NCBI RefSeq assembly: GCF_032854445.1
Contig: NC_088297.1
Location: 20,783,127-20,847,126 of the forward strand
Direction: 5' to 3'
Length of the DNA stretch: 64,000 nucleotides
Source: Liolophura sinensis
Lineage: Eukaryota; Mollusca; Polyplacophora; Chitonida; Chitonidae
Made by a program: the position numbers and the translations under genes. A model generated the notes under the pieces. It was not told the origin of the DNA and did not search any database. It worked only from the letters and a program-made list of their open reading frames with translations. Numbering within the stretch: the first letter of the stretch is position 1; each line of letters begins with the position of its first letter. Positions 45,008 to 54,909 of this stretch are shown here, one piece after another.

Positions 45008-48000
45008 CTGAAAGAAGAAAATCAAAACATTTTGTCAGCAGACTGTAGAGAATACCATAGCTATACACTAGCTTAGACGTATAAGTTCCCTTAAAACCTT
45101 ATTCTGATTACTTTTCCCATTTCTTTTTTGCCAAGATATTTTGACGTGTGAGAAACCACATTTACTGACACATTTAAATTAAGGATACAAAAAGCCATGT
45201 AGCATTATGTGCTAATAACCACCATAGCAACCTGGAATCGATCCCACAAAACTTTGCAAATCAGATTTCTCGTAACATTATTTGTAAATAAATATTCTAA
45301 AGATATAGTGCTGTGACAATTTACAAGAAAAGTTATGGAATATTCTAAACCATAGTGCCATAAGGTGACATAATTTACAAGGAAAGTCATGGAATATTCC
45401 AAGTTATAGTGCTTTAAAGTGACATAATTTTTACTAGGAAAGTTATGGAATATTCCAAGTTATAGTGCTTTAAAGTGACATAATTTTTACTAGGGAAGTT
45501 ATGGAATATTTTAAATTATAATGCATAAAGGGACATTATTTACAAGCTCATTAGTATTTAGGCACTGGGTTACTGTTATTTTTACATGTATGCCAACATA
45601 ATGCTCCAGCAGATTCGTAAAACTAGGCTCTTTCTGCAGCCACATGTATTGCATAGAGCCTGAACAGCGTGAGATACTTACAGCGAGTATGACATCATCA
45701 TCGACGGGGAGCTGAAGTTTCCTGCACATGTCCCTCATGTTTGACGCATCAATGAAGCCAGACCTGTCCCGGTCGTAGCGCAGGAACATCTCATCCACGC
45801 GACTTCTGTCTGTGATTGCGATCTTCTTCAGCTGAGCACGGATCTGTTGTACCAATGTGTTTAAATCACCATCACTGCAAAACAAACAATAAACCGCATA
45901 AGAATACTTCTCCTAGTTAACACCAAGAAAATTATCACATTATCTTAAGTTTTAGTACTGTAATTATCCGGACCAGCAACTAGACCTAGACTGTTGTGGG
46001 TTTACTCTGATATCTGCCCTGTTTTCTCCCACCATAATGCTGGCTGCTGTCGTATAAGCGAAACACTCTTGGGAATTGTTTAAAACATGAACTAACGGTT
46101 TGGTACAGGGCCAAAGTGCCACGTAAATAACATTGTAAAATATTTTTTTTACTAATGTATGTACAAATTTGTCAACCAGAGTTATCTCCCCTGAGTGTGC
46201 CTGTGTAGAATGGAGTGACCAATGATAAACCTTGTATTTGTCATGATTACCTTCTGTGGACTTTCATTGGTCCTCCTTTGATGAGTTCTTTGGGTGGCTG
46301 TTGCTTGCCAAGGGTCTGCCTCAAACTCTCAATAGTTTGTTCTTTAAGTAAAGAGCAAAATACATGTACATGTACTGAATTATAACAGGTGATGAATACT
46401 GATTCTCAACATATTGTGAGTCTGCCCTGGGAAAAATTTCAAACAATTAATTTCACTGATATGATTTGAATGATTACACCTTTCACACGGGTCAAAAAGC
46501 GTGAAGTTCCAGTGGCACTCAAACAGGTAAGTAATATATTACTCTCCCTCATTAAAACCGATGCAGTATTTTTCACAAGGATTCAGTTTAAAACATTATT
46601 ATAAAGTTTAAAAAAGCCTGAAGTCAGGCAGACATTACACTGAGATATCATGTGCCTGCTCATAACAAGTATCAACACTGAAATTTGTTTCATTTTTTCT
46701 TCCACAATTTTGTTTTAGTGAAGATTACTGTCAAATTTAGACCCAGTGTCAAATAATATGCCAGTCCTATTTATTTGTGTTACCTGGGAATTGATCTTTA
46801 TGCTCCTCAATGTATTTGAGAACATAAGCATCAGCATTTATGATGATAAAACGATGTTTGAACACTTCAATAACGGCTCCAATGTGGAAGTCTTGAGGTC
46901 CGTAAAACACAGGTTCATCAGGGGGACAGCCAGGCTTGGCAACTCGTGTTCTCTCCAAAAACTTCCCGCCGATAATCCCAGAGTTCCTGACTGGTGGTTC
47001 GTAGATCGTGATCATGTCATCAGCCAGCCGATATGCGATCACGAAACGTCTGCCTCTGTCCTCTGGGCGGACTGAATCCTGAAACGTAATTAACAATAAC
47101 TGAATATGGATTGGGCAAAATTAGAAAAAGCATCGCATGGATATGACTCTTTCACCATGTCTTCAACTTTACGCCTGTCCCGCTAGATTTATTATTTTGG
47201 AGCCAAGTTAATTATTTGTCTCACACACTTTACGTAAAACCTCTCTAATTATTTTTTGGGGGAAAAATTAACCAAAATGAAATGAAAATGTGTAGGTCCC
47301 TTCTTCAAAATTTATACATAAGTAAAAAAAAAATTTGCATACAACAATTTAATACTTTGTACCTGATTGGTTAAATGAGTAAGTTGAAAGCCTATATAGA
47401 GAACAGAACGTACCATTATAGCTTCAAATCTCAGCACTTTGTGGTCGTTCTCCAGCATCTTGATGAAGTCTTTCTTTGGGGGCTGTGGCACAAGAGACAG
47501 ACAGGACTGCAGTGAATCCTCCATCGATCCAAAGTGGTTGTATGGAGGGATTTCCTACAATGCAGAGAAACAAATACAAATGCATCATTCATCATCACTT
47601 TGATTTCCAAAACTGACTTGTTTCAATGAATTGTCTGAATTCATGAACTATAATTTAGTGCTTATTTGGTGCTTAAACTTACATTTATATAGAAAGGTTA
47701 TCATCCTACCTTCCCAAAACCGAAAACATCTTCTCAAGATCAGTATTACTTTCATAATAAGGCTATAGGAGTAGCTGTTTAGGTCAAATAAAGCATTTGC
47801 AAAATTGAGACAACTTTAAACTTACTCATAGAATGTCTTCAGATGGCGAGAATACTTCATGTTAAATGGATTTTTTTTTTTGTTTTATTCTCAACTTCAA
47901 AATAAAATTTAAATTTTACGGCATGGAAAAATTTAAAGTGAATTCCAGTTAGCAATAAGCAGGTATTTAACACTAATTTCAATGAAGTGATTTTCATCAC

Positions 48001-51000
48001 TTACCATTTTAGCTAGTTCTTTAGCTTGACCTTTGACCTCGACAGGCGTGAACTCTGTGATTCCGAAATGCTGGTAATAGAAGGCCTTGGTGAAGTTATC
48101 GCAGTCGTATATCAGGAAACGGCGACCATAGATGTACATGGTCTTGCCTACCATGAAGTCTTTAGGCGTGTAGTACTCGCCAAGCTCATGGTCGGACAGT
48201 TCCATTACACAGGAGGGGAATGAGGAGTTGACCCTGTACCTATCCTTTGGCACCTTGTGTCTCCCTATCAACACTGGGAATGGGTCGCGCCCGTCGTTAG
48301 GGGAGTGGACTTCCCTGATCTCCAAAGTGTCATCCACAAGGTAATACTAATAAAAAAAATTCAAAGTGACAAATTAAATTTAAATGCAGTATCAGTATAA
48401 TAACTTTGAACATAACTATAGCAGTCCCTGATAGAAAAAAACTTTAAAAACTTTCATGGCATAAAGAATTATAAGAGATAATCCAGAGAACAAAAGACAG
48501 CTTGTTTACAATGTTAAATATATCACAAAACTGTAATTTCACAATATTATTTTACTGTCCATTAAACATTGATCAAAATATCCAGCAATAAATTAGGGCA
48601 AATATTGTATTGTGTGTCTATTGCAGATTAAGCTGGATTACCATACACATTGTTCTTCAGAATGGTAAACAGGATAACCCATTACAGTGATACTTATAAT
48701 GTATGCTATACTTTATTTAATTTACTTGGGAATTCTAGCATTAAAACTGGTGCTCATTACAAGCTCATAGAGAGAAATTCTTCATTGCACTAAACGCTGA
48801 GATTAAACGTACAACGATGCCTTTGTCTCGCATCATTTACTCTTCACTATCACACTTCAGTACTATTCCTTTAATCCACTTTCTCTTACAGTCAAACTCT
48901 CAGCGAGCATCTTAACACAAGCACAAACTGTCAGTATGCATGTTTACACAAGCACAAACTGTCAGCGTGCATCTTAACACAAGCACATGCTGTCGGTGTG
49001 CATCTTAACACAAGCACAAACTGTCAGCGTGCATCTTAACACAAACTGCCAGCGTGCATCTTAACACAAGCGCAAACTGTCAGCATGCATCTTAACACAA
49101 GTACAAACTGTCAGCATGCATCTTTACACAAGTACAAACTGTCAGCGTGCATTATAACACAAGTACAAACTGTCACCGTACATCTTAACACAAGCACATA
49201 TAATCACTCACATGTATAACAAATGGTCTCATTTCTCCAAACATATTGTCGCGGTCGTCCCAGACGCAGAAGAAGCGCAGCACTTTACGATCAAGCTCCA
49301 TGAACTGTTTGAGCTTGTCGAAGGAGGATGGGGTTTTGTAGGTGCGGAGTGCAGCAGACTCTTCACGACGCTTGATGTATGGATCGGACGGCAGCTGCTC
49401 TGAGGGATTTACCTCAATACCTTCACTTTCCAGGAAGTCCTGAAGAGTCAGAATTGAATTAAATTTAACAAAAGTTTTATTTCCATCTAGTGTACTTAAT
49501 AAAATGGTGGACTATAAAGAAAAAATACACTGAAACAATGGAACTTTGGTTTTGTTCATAAATAAAGCTCACTTAGCTAAGTAAGCCCTTAAGTACCATA
49601 ACAATGTTTGTTGTAGGGATATTAAGTGCACTAAGGGCTACTTAACATGAGGTAGTCTTCATGAAACTGACCCATGAACACAGAAATGTCCTACTTTGGA
49701 CAAATACTTTTCACTGACCTCTATCATTAGATGTTGCTCAGCCTTAAACTGGTTTGTTACACTACTAAAATTGTTTGTTCTAAAATTGGACGAATGGTTG
49801 AATGGTAAAATTTCAACAATGCTAGTCAGCTTATAGTGAGAATCTATGCTAGTAAGGCTTATTGGTGGATCGCCAAGGTTTTACTGCATGTTCAGTATCA
49901 ACTGTCAATACGTACAGAAGTGAATTTGTCACAGTTGATGACGTGGAAGACCTTGCCATAGAAGGTGATGTTCATCCCCAGGTTAATGTCCTTCCAGTGC
50001 CAGTTGTCACCTTGGTCGTTCTTGGGCAGTCTTTGCCTCTTGATCAGCTTGCCTGTGGACAGATGCATGAATATTTATGAACATGTGACGGCAGTTATAC
50101 TGATTGGTTAAATGTGTTAAATAAAGCAGTTTAAGTTAGTTTGAATAATAATGTCGAAACTAAAAAAACTACATGATATTCAGCATTATAACTTTTTGCA
50201 TACCATAACTTGAACTGCTTTGCAAGCTGGGCAACTATGTGACCAAATTCAAGACTTAGCCTACCAGCAATGTAAAAAAATGAATCGTCTGATTTCCCCC
50301 CCCCCCCCAACAAGATTCAGGAGAGAGCAAAACTCGACAATTTTGACCATTAGACCCAATAAATTTCCCACGTTTTGATTCATGAATGTAAGCAAACTTT
50401 TCACCCTCTTGCTACAAAATAACAAAGAATACTGGATTTGGTAGTACAACTCAAGTCACTGGAAGAATGGCATCATCATCACACTGGTGGTAAACTTGTG
50501 CTCTGTCTAGTCACCTAGATGTGATTACCTTGGGGCATGCCACTGTTCTCGACATGAGGCTCTATCACAGCAATACTGTCATCTTCCAAGTAGTAGTAGA
50601 TGTCCACTGGGCGCACTCTGAAATACTCATTTGGACTTTCATGAACGGTCTGTTGGAAATATGCATTGAAGCGAAGCACCTACAAAAAAATATATCAAGA
50701 TGTGTTATCCTAGTTAAAATTCTGTGAAATAAATAAGAAATTAAAAGAAAAAAATCTTTCAGAGACAACTATTCATCTAATTCAGATAGTAAAAAGAGGT
50801 TAACGTCTAAAGTAGGTAAGGTACCTTACCTGAGCAGTGAAGATGGGATAATTACAAGATGTAATTTTTACAATAATTTTTTCAGAACATTTTGCCTTCA
50901 AGAAGAGAGATCTGTTACCCTGAGCAAATTAAAGTCTTTGCATTTTTTGACACAACTCACATGTATTTTGTACATAATGGAACAAGATGGACTAAAGATC

Positions 51001-53135
51001 TTTGGGATTATACCCTGCACTTCTACAACTAGAGCAAAGATATCTTCCTGTTGGGCCAGGTTACAGATAGACAGTACTTCTTCACTGATTACACGGATTT
51101 ATATAAATTTAACCATGTGAGAAAAAAAAAAGAAAAAATCAACAGGTTTTGTCAGTGATACCTTTTTGTCCCAGGCCACATGGGCAGGCACAAAGTCTTG
51201 GGGAGGGGCTTGTTTGGCTTGTCCGTAGGTCAGTGTGGGGTTAAAGTTAGCCAGCTCATCCAGTTCTGCGTCTGACAGCTGGTTGAAGTGTAATGGATCC
51301 CCACCAATACCCACTTCGGGCAATTTGGGGAAAGAGTAGCCATTTTTAAATTTCAGGGTGCTGTTTCTGTGAAAGGTGTTTTTCTGAGAGAAAACGTATG
51401 ATCAGGAGGTTAGCACAAAATAAATAATCTGATGGTAAACTGTGACATGTCACACAAGAGAAGGATAGCAGCTACATGTAAATGATTAAAATCATTGGTA
51501 ATAATCTTCACAGATACAAAAGACACAAGGAGGCATACATACATACATATTATGATCCTTACAATCAAATGGTATGCCATGCACATATACATGATGTATG
51601 TTCAAAATTATTTGTACAATTTCACACGATAGCCATAATAATTATTTATCTGTTTAACATTGCAACTGCATTCATTAACTGTACTGCCTTTGTCTGTCAG
51701 CTACGAGGTACATCTACATAACTGCTATAACTGTTATATTTCCAGCTACAAAGGTTAGTCAACATACTTAATAACACTAGTTTAAAAAAAAAATTATTTT
51801 ACATAGCCTACACATTATTCATCTCATTTTATGTAATAACTTTAAATTCAATTTATGAAATACATTAGTCACTTAATTGTTAAGGTACACTGATAAAACT
51901 TAACTCACTAGGTTAGTCAATTTAGGGTTTCACAAATGGTTAAATTTTTACTTTAAAGTCTTAGCAGAAAAATGTTCCGAGAGCATACAGAAATATAACC
52001 GGTCAAAAGGCTGAAAACTTACAGTTCACGTACTCTTATGTATCGATATTATATACTAAGTCATTACACTAGTTCTTTTGCTAAGAAGTGACAGTCATAA
52101 GACCCAGGCTCAACTGGGTAAGGACCAATGACCGGATGAACAACCTGGGTGGCTAAAAAATGAGAGAGTACCAAGGCAGCTTCAAATACTGATTGCAGGG
52201 AAGCTATTCCATGTATCAGAGTAAACTAAAACTCTTGTGTGGTCAAGACATATTTATTAAAACCAATGGCTAATAACACAAATTTGAAATGTATTGTTAG
52301 CTAAGAATCTCTTCTTCTGAATCTGTTGAGTTTACTCCAAAGTATGGAAAGATTTACCGCATTCGGTATTTATAGATGCCTTGGTACTTTCTCATCTGCT
52401 TTTTTTCTTTCTTTTTTTTTTTCCATATCCATCCAGATTTTTCACAACTGTGTCCGTGGCAAATGTAACAGGCATAAGTATAATACTAATGCTCTACAAA
52501 AACACTGATGAATAAGTAACAAACCCAGCCGTATCTCTGGAAAAAAAAGGACATATACATGTATATATATATTCCATATGGTAAATGCACCTGTGAGAAC
52601 AACGATTTGATCTAAGTTTCGGTGAACATAAAAATTAGTAAGCATTCTGATTAACTTGATATTTATTTATTTATTTATTTATTTATTTGATTGGTGTTTT
52701 ACGCCGTACTCAAGAATATTTCACTTATATTACGGCGTCCAGCATTATGGTGGGAGGAAACCGGGCACAACACAGAGGAAACCCACAGCCATCCGCAGGC
52801 TGCTGTCAGACCTTCCCACTTACGGCCGGATCAACTTGATATCAAACAGCGTTAAATAAGGCTAGGCTTTATTTTTTTATGCATGTACTTGACAGTCTAA
52901 CATCAGGAATGAACCAGTTAAAGAAAAGCGCAGAGTAAAACTTCTTTGCCAGAGTTAATGTCAAAGGATAACACTCGAACTTGGCGACGCCAAACATGGG
53001 TTTGTAGACACTTCGAAATTTTGCACATTTCAAAACCGCGAGTGACAAGATGCAATCGGTGATAAATGATTAAATTCTCATTCTTACCGTTGGGTCACGA
53101 AATTCGAATCCTGGGAATTTAGGTAGTCCTTCCAT
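44930..53135 (-). CDS. EFHC1: EFHC1 orthologue (myoclonin-1), complete, 11 exons
   Basis: Joined exons on the minus strand: 53135-53088, 51383-51162, 50679-50529, 50052-49916, 49439-49212, 48346-48005, 47554-47414, 47078-46784, 46341-46251, 45874-45682, 45007-44930. All introns are GT-AG and phases agree, giving 1,926 nt, i.e. 641 residues plus stop; vertebrate EFHC1 is about 640. Seen: three DM10 domains at about 91-196, 235-357 and 412-520, each ending in an aspartate/asparagine motif (NCD at 180-182, DCD at 343-345, NAD at 504-506). The N-terminus shows [21 protein letters not shown], close to vertebrate EFHC1. A C-terminal EF-hand-like loop lies at 586-597. Known: EFHC1 is a microtubule-associated protein of ciliary and flagellar axonemes (a microtubule inner protein) and also of spindles. 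DM10-3 retains [13 protein letters not shown], which with the overall length favours EFHC1 over EFHC2. The start at 53135 is the only ATG giving an N-terminus like the family. An RFX X-box lies about 100 bp upstream. Confidence 0.94.
45300..45545. repeat. ~55-bp tandem repeat in EFHC1 intron 10
   Basis: Four units with GTTATGGAATATTC at 45337, 45391, 45447 and 45503 (54-56 bp), each followed by a TATAGTGC..AAAGTGACATAATTT segment. Confidence 0.9.
45682..45874 (-). CDS. EFHC1: EFHC1 exon 10 (residues 552-616), EF-hand
   Basis: Encodes an amphipathic helix and the EF loop [12 protein letters not shown] (586-597), then [12 protein letters not shown]. Loop positions 1, 3, 5 and 9 carry oxygen ligands, but position 12 is Asn rather than Asp/Glu. 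The donor is GCT|GTAAGT. Confidence 0.93.
45985..46095 (+). mobile_element. SINE-A 3' part in EFHC1 intron 9
   Basis: GTTGTGGGTTTACTCTGATA, TTTCTCCCACCATAATGCTG, TCGTATAAGCGAAACACTCT; opposite to the gene's direction. Confidence 0.8.
46251..46341 (-). CDS. EFHC1: EFHC1 exon 9 (residues 522-551), linker
   Basis: A short, weakly conserved, basic, Gln/Lys/Pro-rich linker ([20 protein letters not shown]). It is supported by splice sites (TTAAAG acceptor, AGAAG|GTAATC donor) and by exact phase with both neighbours. Confidence 0.8.
46784..47078 (-). CDS. EFHC1: EFHC1 exon 8 (residues 424-521), DM10-3
   Basis: Encodes [39 protein letters not shown] and [20 protein letters not shown], very close to vertebrate EFHC1. 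The acceptor is GTTTCAG and the donor CCAG|GTAACA. Confidence 0.96.
47414..47554 (-). CDS. EFHC1: EFHC1 exon 7 (residues 377-423), linker into DM10-3
   Basis: Encodes [18 protein letters not shown], matching the family's PPYNGFG-xxEDS linker, then [12 protein letters not shown] opening DM10-3. The donor is ATG|GTACGT. Confidence 0.94.
48005..48346 (-). CDS. EFHC1: EFHC1 exon 6 (residues 263-376), DM10-2
   Basis: The largest exon. It begins [20 protein letters not shown] and ends the domain with [19 protein letters not shown]. The acceptor is TTTATTAG and the donor ATG|GTAAGTG, phase 0. Confidence 0.95.
48895..49200. repeat. 33-bp minisatellite in EFHC1 intron 5
   Basis: About nine units of CAAGCACAAACTGTCAGCGT plus GCATCTTAACACA. 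Its high-coordinate end lies about 12 bases from the exon 5 donor (49,211). Confidence 0.95.
49212..49439 (-). CDS. EFHC1: EFHC1 exon 5 (residues 187-262), linker and start of DM10-2
   Basis: Begins [12 protein letters not shown] and continues to [20 protein letters not shown]. The donor is CAT|GTGAGTG. A 33-bp intronic minisatellite begins only about 12 bases beyond this donor. Confidence 0.95.
49916..50052 (-). CDS. EFHC1: EFHC1 exon 4 (residues 141-186), end of DM10-1
   Basis: Encodes [20 protein letters not shown] and the DM10-1 closing motif VINCDKFTS. The acceptor is TCCACAG and the donor TCT|GTACGT, phase 0. Confidence 0.95.
50529..50679 (-). CDS. EFHC1: EFHC1 exon 3 (residues 91-140), start of DM10-1
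   Basis: Begins [10 protein letters not shown] and contains [17 protein letters not shown], the DM10 core. The acceptor is TTTTGTAG and the donor CAAG|GTAATC, leaving one base of the next glycine codon. A run of about 10 C at 50298-50308 sits in the following intron. Confidence 0.95.
51162..51383 (-). CDS. EFHC1: EFHC1 exon 2 (residues 17-90)
   Basis: The acceptor CTCTCAG precedes [16 protein letters not shown]; the donor is AAG|GTATCA. It carries the most conserved N-terminal stretch, ending in [20 protein letters not shown]. Phase 0 at both ends, 74 codons. Confidence 0.95.
52660..52828 (-). mobile_element. SINE-A copy, truncated, in EFHC1 intron 1
   Basis: A TTTATTTATTTATTTGATTG tail through to CTTACGGCCGGA, lacking the tRNA head. 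AACTTGATAT flanks both sides (about 52653-52662 and 52832-52841). Same strand as the gene. Confidence 0.93.
53088..53135 (-). CDS. EFHC1: EFHC1 exon 1 (residues 1-16)
   Basis: Encodes [16 protein letters not shown], matching the family's 'GLPxxPGxxFxD' start. The donor is ACG|GTAAGAA, phase 0. It was too short to find by ORF length and was placed by homology and splice signal. Confidence 0.88.
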
Positions 53136-53234
53136 CGTGTATGATTAATTGTCTATGGGGAAACACTCTGTAAACTGGCGATATTTGAGAGTGAGCGATG
53201 TTTTGTCTTCCCACCGGACAAGTTGTTGCTTGGT

Positions 53235-53248
53235 GTTGCTACGGTAAC
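53235..53248. promoter_or_regulatory. RFX X-box
   Basis: The sequence GTTGCTACGGTAAC fits the RFX consensus GTHNYY-N2-RRNAAC at every position, 100 bp upstream of the EFHC1 start. A further half-site-like GTTGCTTGG precedes it at about 53,225. RFX factors drive ciliary genes in animals, and EFHC1 is a ciliary gene. Confidence 0.7.
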
Positions 53249-53285
53249 TGCCTCACGCGTTTTTTGACGAGTTTTCGCGAGAGAA

Positions 53286-53301
53286 CCGCGCCCCCTAGTG
53301 T
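53286..53301 (-). promoter_or_regulatory. CTCF-like motif
   Basis: On the minus strand the sequence reads CACTAGGGGGCGCG, close to the core of the bilaterian CTCF motif. It lies within the EFHC1 upstream region. Motif resemblance only. Confidence 0.25.
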
Positions 53302-53466
53302 GCGAAACCTTATGCACCTCCAGGCGCAGGAGAGTTCGCTGCATGAGAAACTGTCAAAGTTGGCAAAAAGTGAGCGAAATGTGGAAGTGTAGACAGAAGT
53401 AATCGACGATGTTGGAAATTTCAGCGAAGCTTGCAAGTGTGTAACACGTTGGGTGGATCTGCAATA

Positions 53467-53475
53467 ATGTCGGAG
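53467..53475 (+). CDS. Possible first coding exon of a divergent gene
   Basis: ATG TCG GAG followed by a good donor, GAG|GTGAGA, about 330 bp head-to-head from the EFHC1 start. It would encode only Met-Ser-Glu. No convincing second exon was identified; the rest may lie beyond the window. Also open: chance ATG. Confidence 0.25.
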
Positions 53476-53913
53476 GTGAGAAACAATACGATGAAATTGT
53501 CTGTTACGTTGTGTTCTTTTGAAGTTGCCGACAATTTCCTCGCCGATTTGGTTTCGTCAGCTGTTGATTCATTGCGCCCATGCTTGTCATTACGTGTATT
53601 TATGCTGATAGCAAACTTCACTATATCGTATATCTTATACATGATGACAGTTGTATGGTACTATGAGTGTATTCGTCATCACAATGTCTTAATTTTTCTG
53701 GGTGTAATTAGATTACATTAGAATAAACATTATGCCCATTGACTGACAGTACCATACGTATCTGTGTACCGTTGCACATCTGCTTGCAGGTGTAACAGCC
53801 GTATTATGGTACAGTGAGTAAAAATATGCCATCACCATATTCTTAATTTCCTGAAGCCTTAAACTTGCCCATTTATTGATATTACCTGTACTATAGGGCA
53901 GGTTATCGGGAGT

Positions 53914-54650
53914 TCCACATGGGGGCGCTTGTGCACATACAGGAAATTGGGGATAGAATCCTGGCAGTGAATGGCCTTCTTGTACATAAGTTTTGGGTTA
54001 ATGAAACGTGTTCTTAATTAACTCATCTGTGACGAATTTTGTTTTAAATGAAATATAAAAAAGTCTTTATTTTATATGGTGTTCTAGATTTGTACTGAGT
54101 ACAGAATGCCAGAAAATGTAGATTGTTTAAATCAATAGGATGATACTGATAAAAACTAAATCCAAAATAGGACTCCAGTCTCGAGATGTCTTGGTGGGTG
54201 GAGAAGGGTAGGGGTTTGTCGTACCAGTTCTTAATCAATTAGCTTTAATCTCATAAAGCCCTTTTATGACGTTAGTGGTAAAGACATGTTCAAGTATATC
54301 AACTACCACAGGTATGACACAACTTAGCCTAGGCCCTACATCTCTTTTTCACAAACAAATTTGTTTATGCGAAAGATTTGAAATCAAAAACGGATTTCAT
54401 ATAGGCCTATATTTTATAAATCCTCCTCACATGGATACTTCATTTATTCCTCGACTTTGACTTTGTGTGTGACCAATGATTTGCTAATAAAATCCTACGG
54501 TATGCACATGTTTGGCAGGTGTGTTACCGGATAGCCTGGTTTTAGGTCTAACCTTGCAAGACATGTGTGCTGTTTAATGCTTTGTGTGATGTAAAATAAA
54601 CTACTGACAGGTATTGAGACCCGAGCGCCCCCACGCGGAACTCTCGAGAA
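53914..54650. other. Inverted GAGTTCCxCxTGGGGGCGCT modules
   Basis: The module GAGTTCCACATGGGGGCGCT at 53,913-53,932 recurs inverted at about 54,625-54,646 (AGCGCCCCCACGCGGAACTC). A third, GAGTTCCGTGTGGGGG, runs into a G-run at 54,884. It could be the ends of an old mobile element or clustered protein-binding sites. Confidence 0.35.
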
Positions 54651-54891
54651 CTCATATCTCTCATAGGCCTTATACATCACATTTCTGTCTGTGCATGTAC
54701 AAGCAGTCTGTAGATGTACTACAGCTAGGAATAACACCTGACTTCATACTTTGTTGTGCACTTGCGCAGATATTGGAAGTTAGGGTTGGGGAATGTTCCA
54801 TTTGCCCAACAATCATGCATGAAGGCTGTGTACCGCCAGGGTTCTACCCTACAGGGCCTATGAGAGATCCAATTTTTATGGAGTTCCGTGT

Positions 54892-54908
54892 GGGGGGGGG
54901 GGGGGGGG
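54892..54908 (+). repeat. Poly-G run
   Basis: About 17 consecutive G, able to form a quadruplex; also a likely assembly-length ambiguity. Confidence 0.9.
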
Positions 54909-54909
54909 C

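Larger units (their letters stand above)
53136..53466. promoter_or_regulatory. EFHC1 upstream region, possibly bidirectional promoter
   Basis: A CG-rich interval, unlike the AT-rich surroundings, between the EFHC1 start and a possible plus-strand start at 53467. It contains an X-box, a CTCF-like GGGGGCGC element and several CpGs, with no obvious TATA box. The promoter role is inferred from position and motifs. Confidence 0.55.

Noticed and set aside
46746-47075. 109-codon plus frame
   Set aside because: Antisense to EFHC1 exon 8, whose minus-strand translation is unmistakable.
53431-53721. 96-codon plus frame at the divergent start
   Set aside because: It runs straight through a good donor (GAG|GTGAGA); only the first three codons are plausible, and the rest looks intronic.
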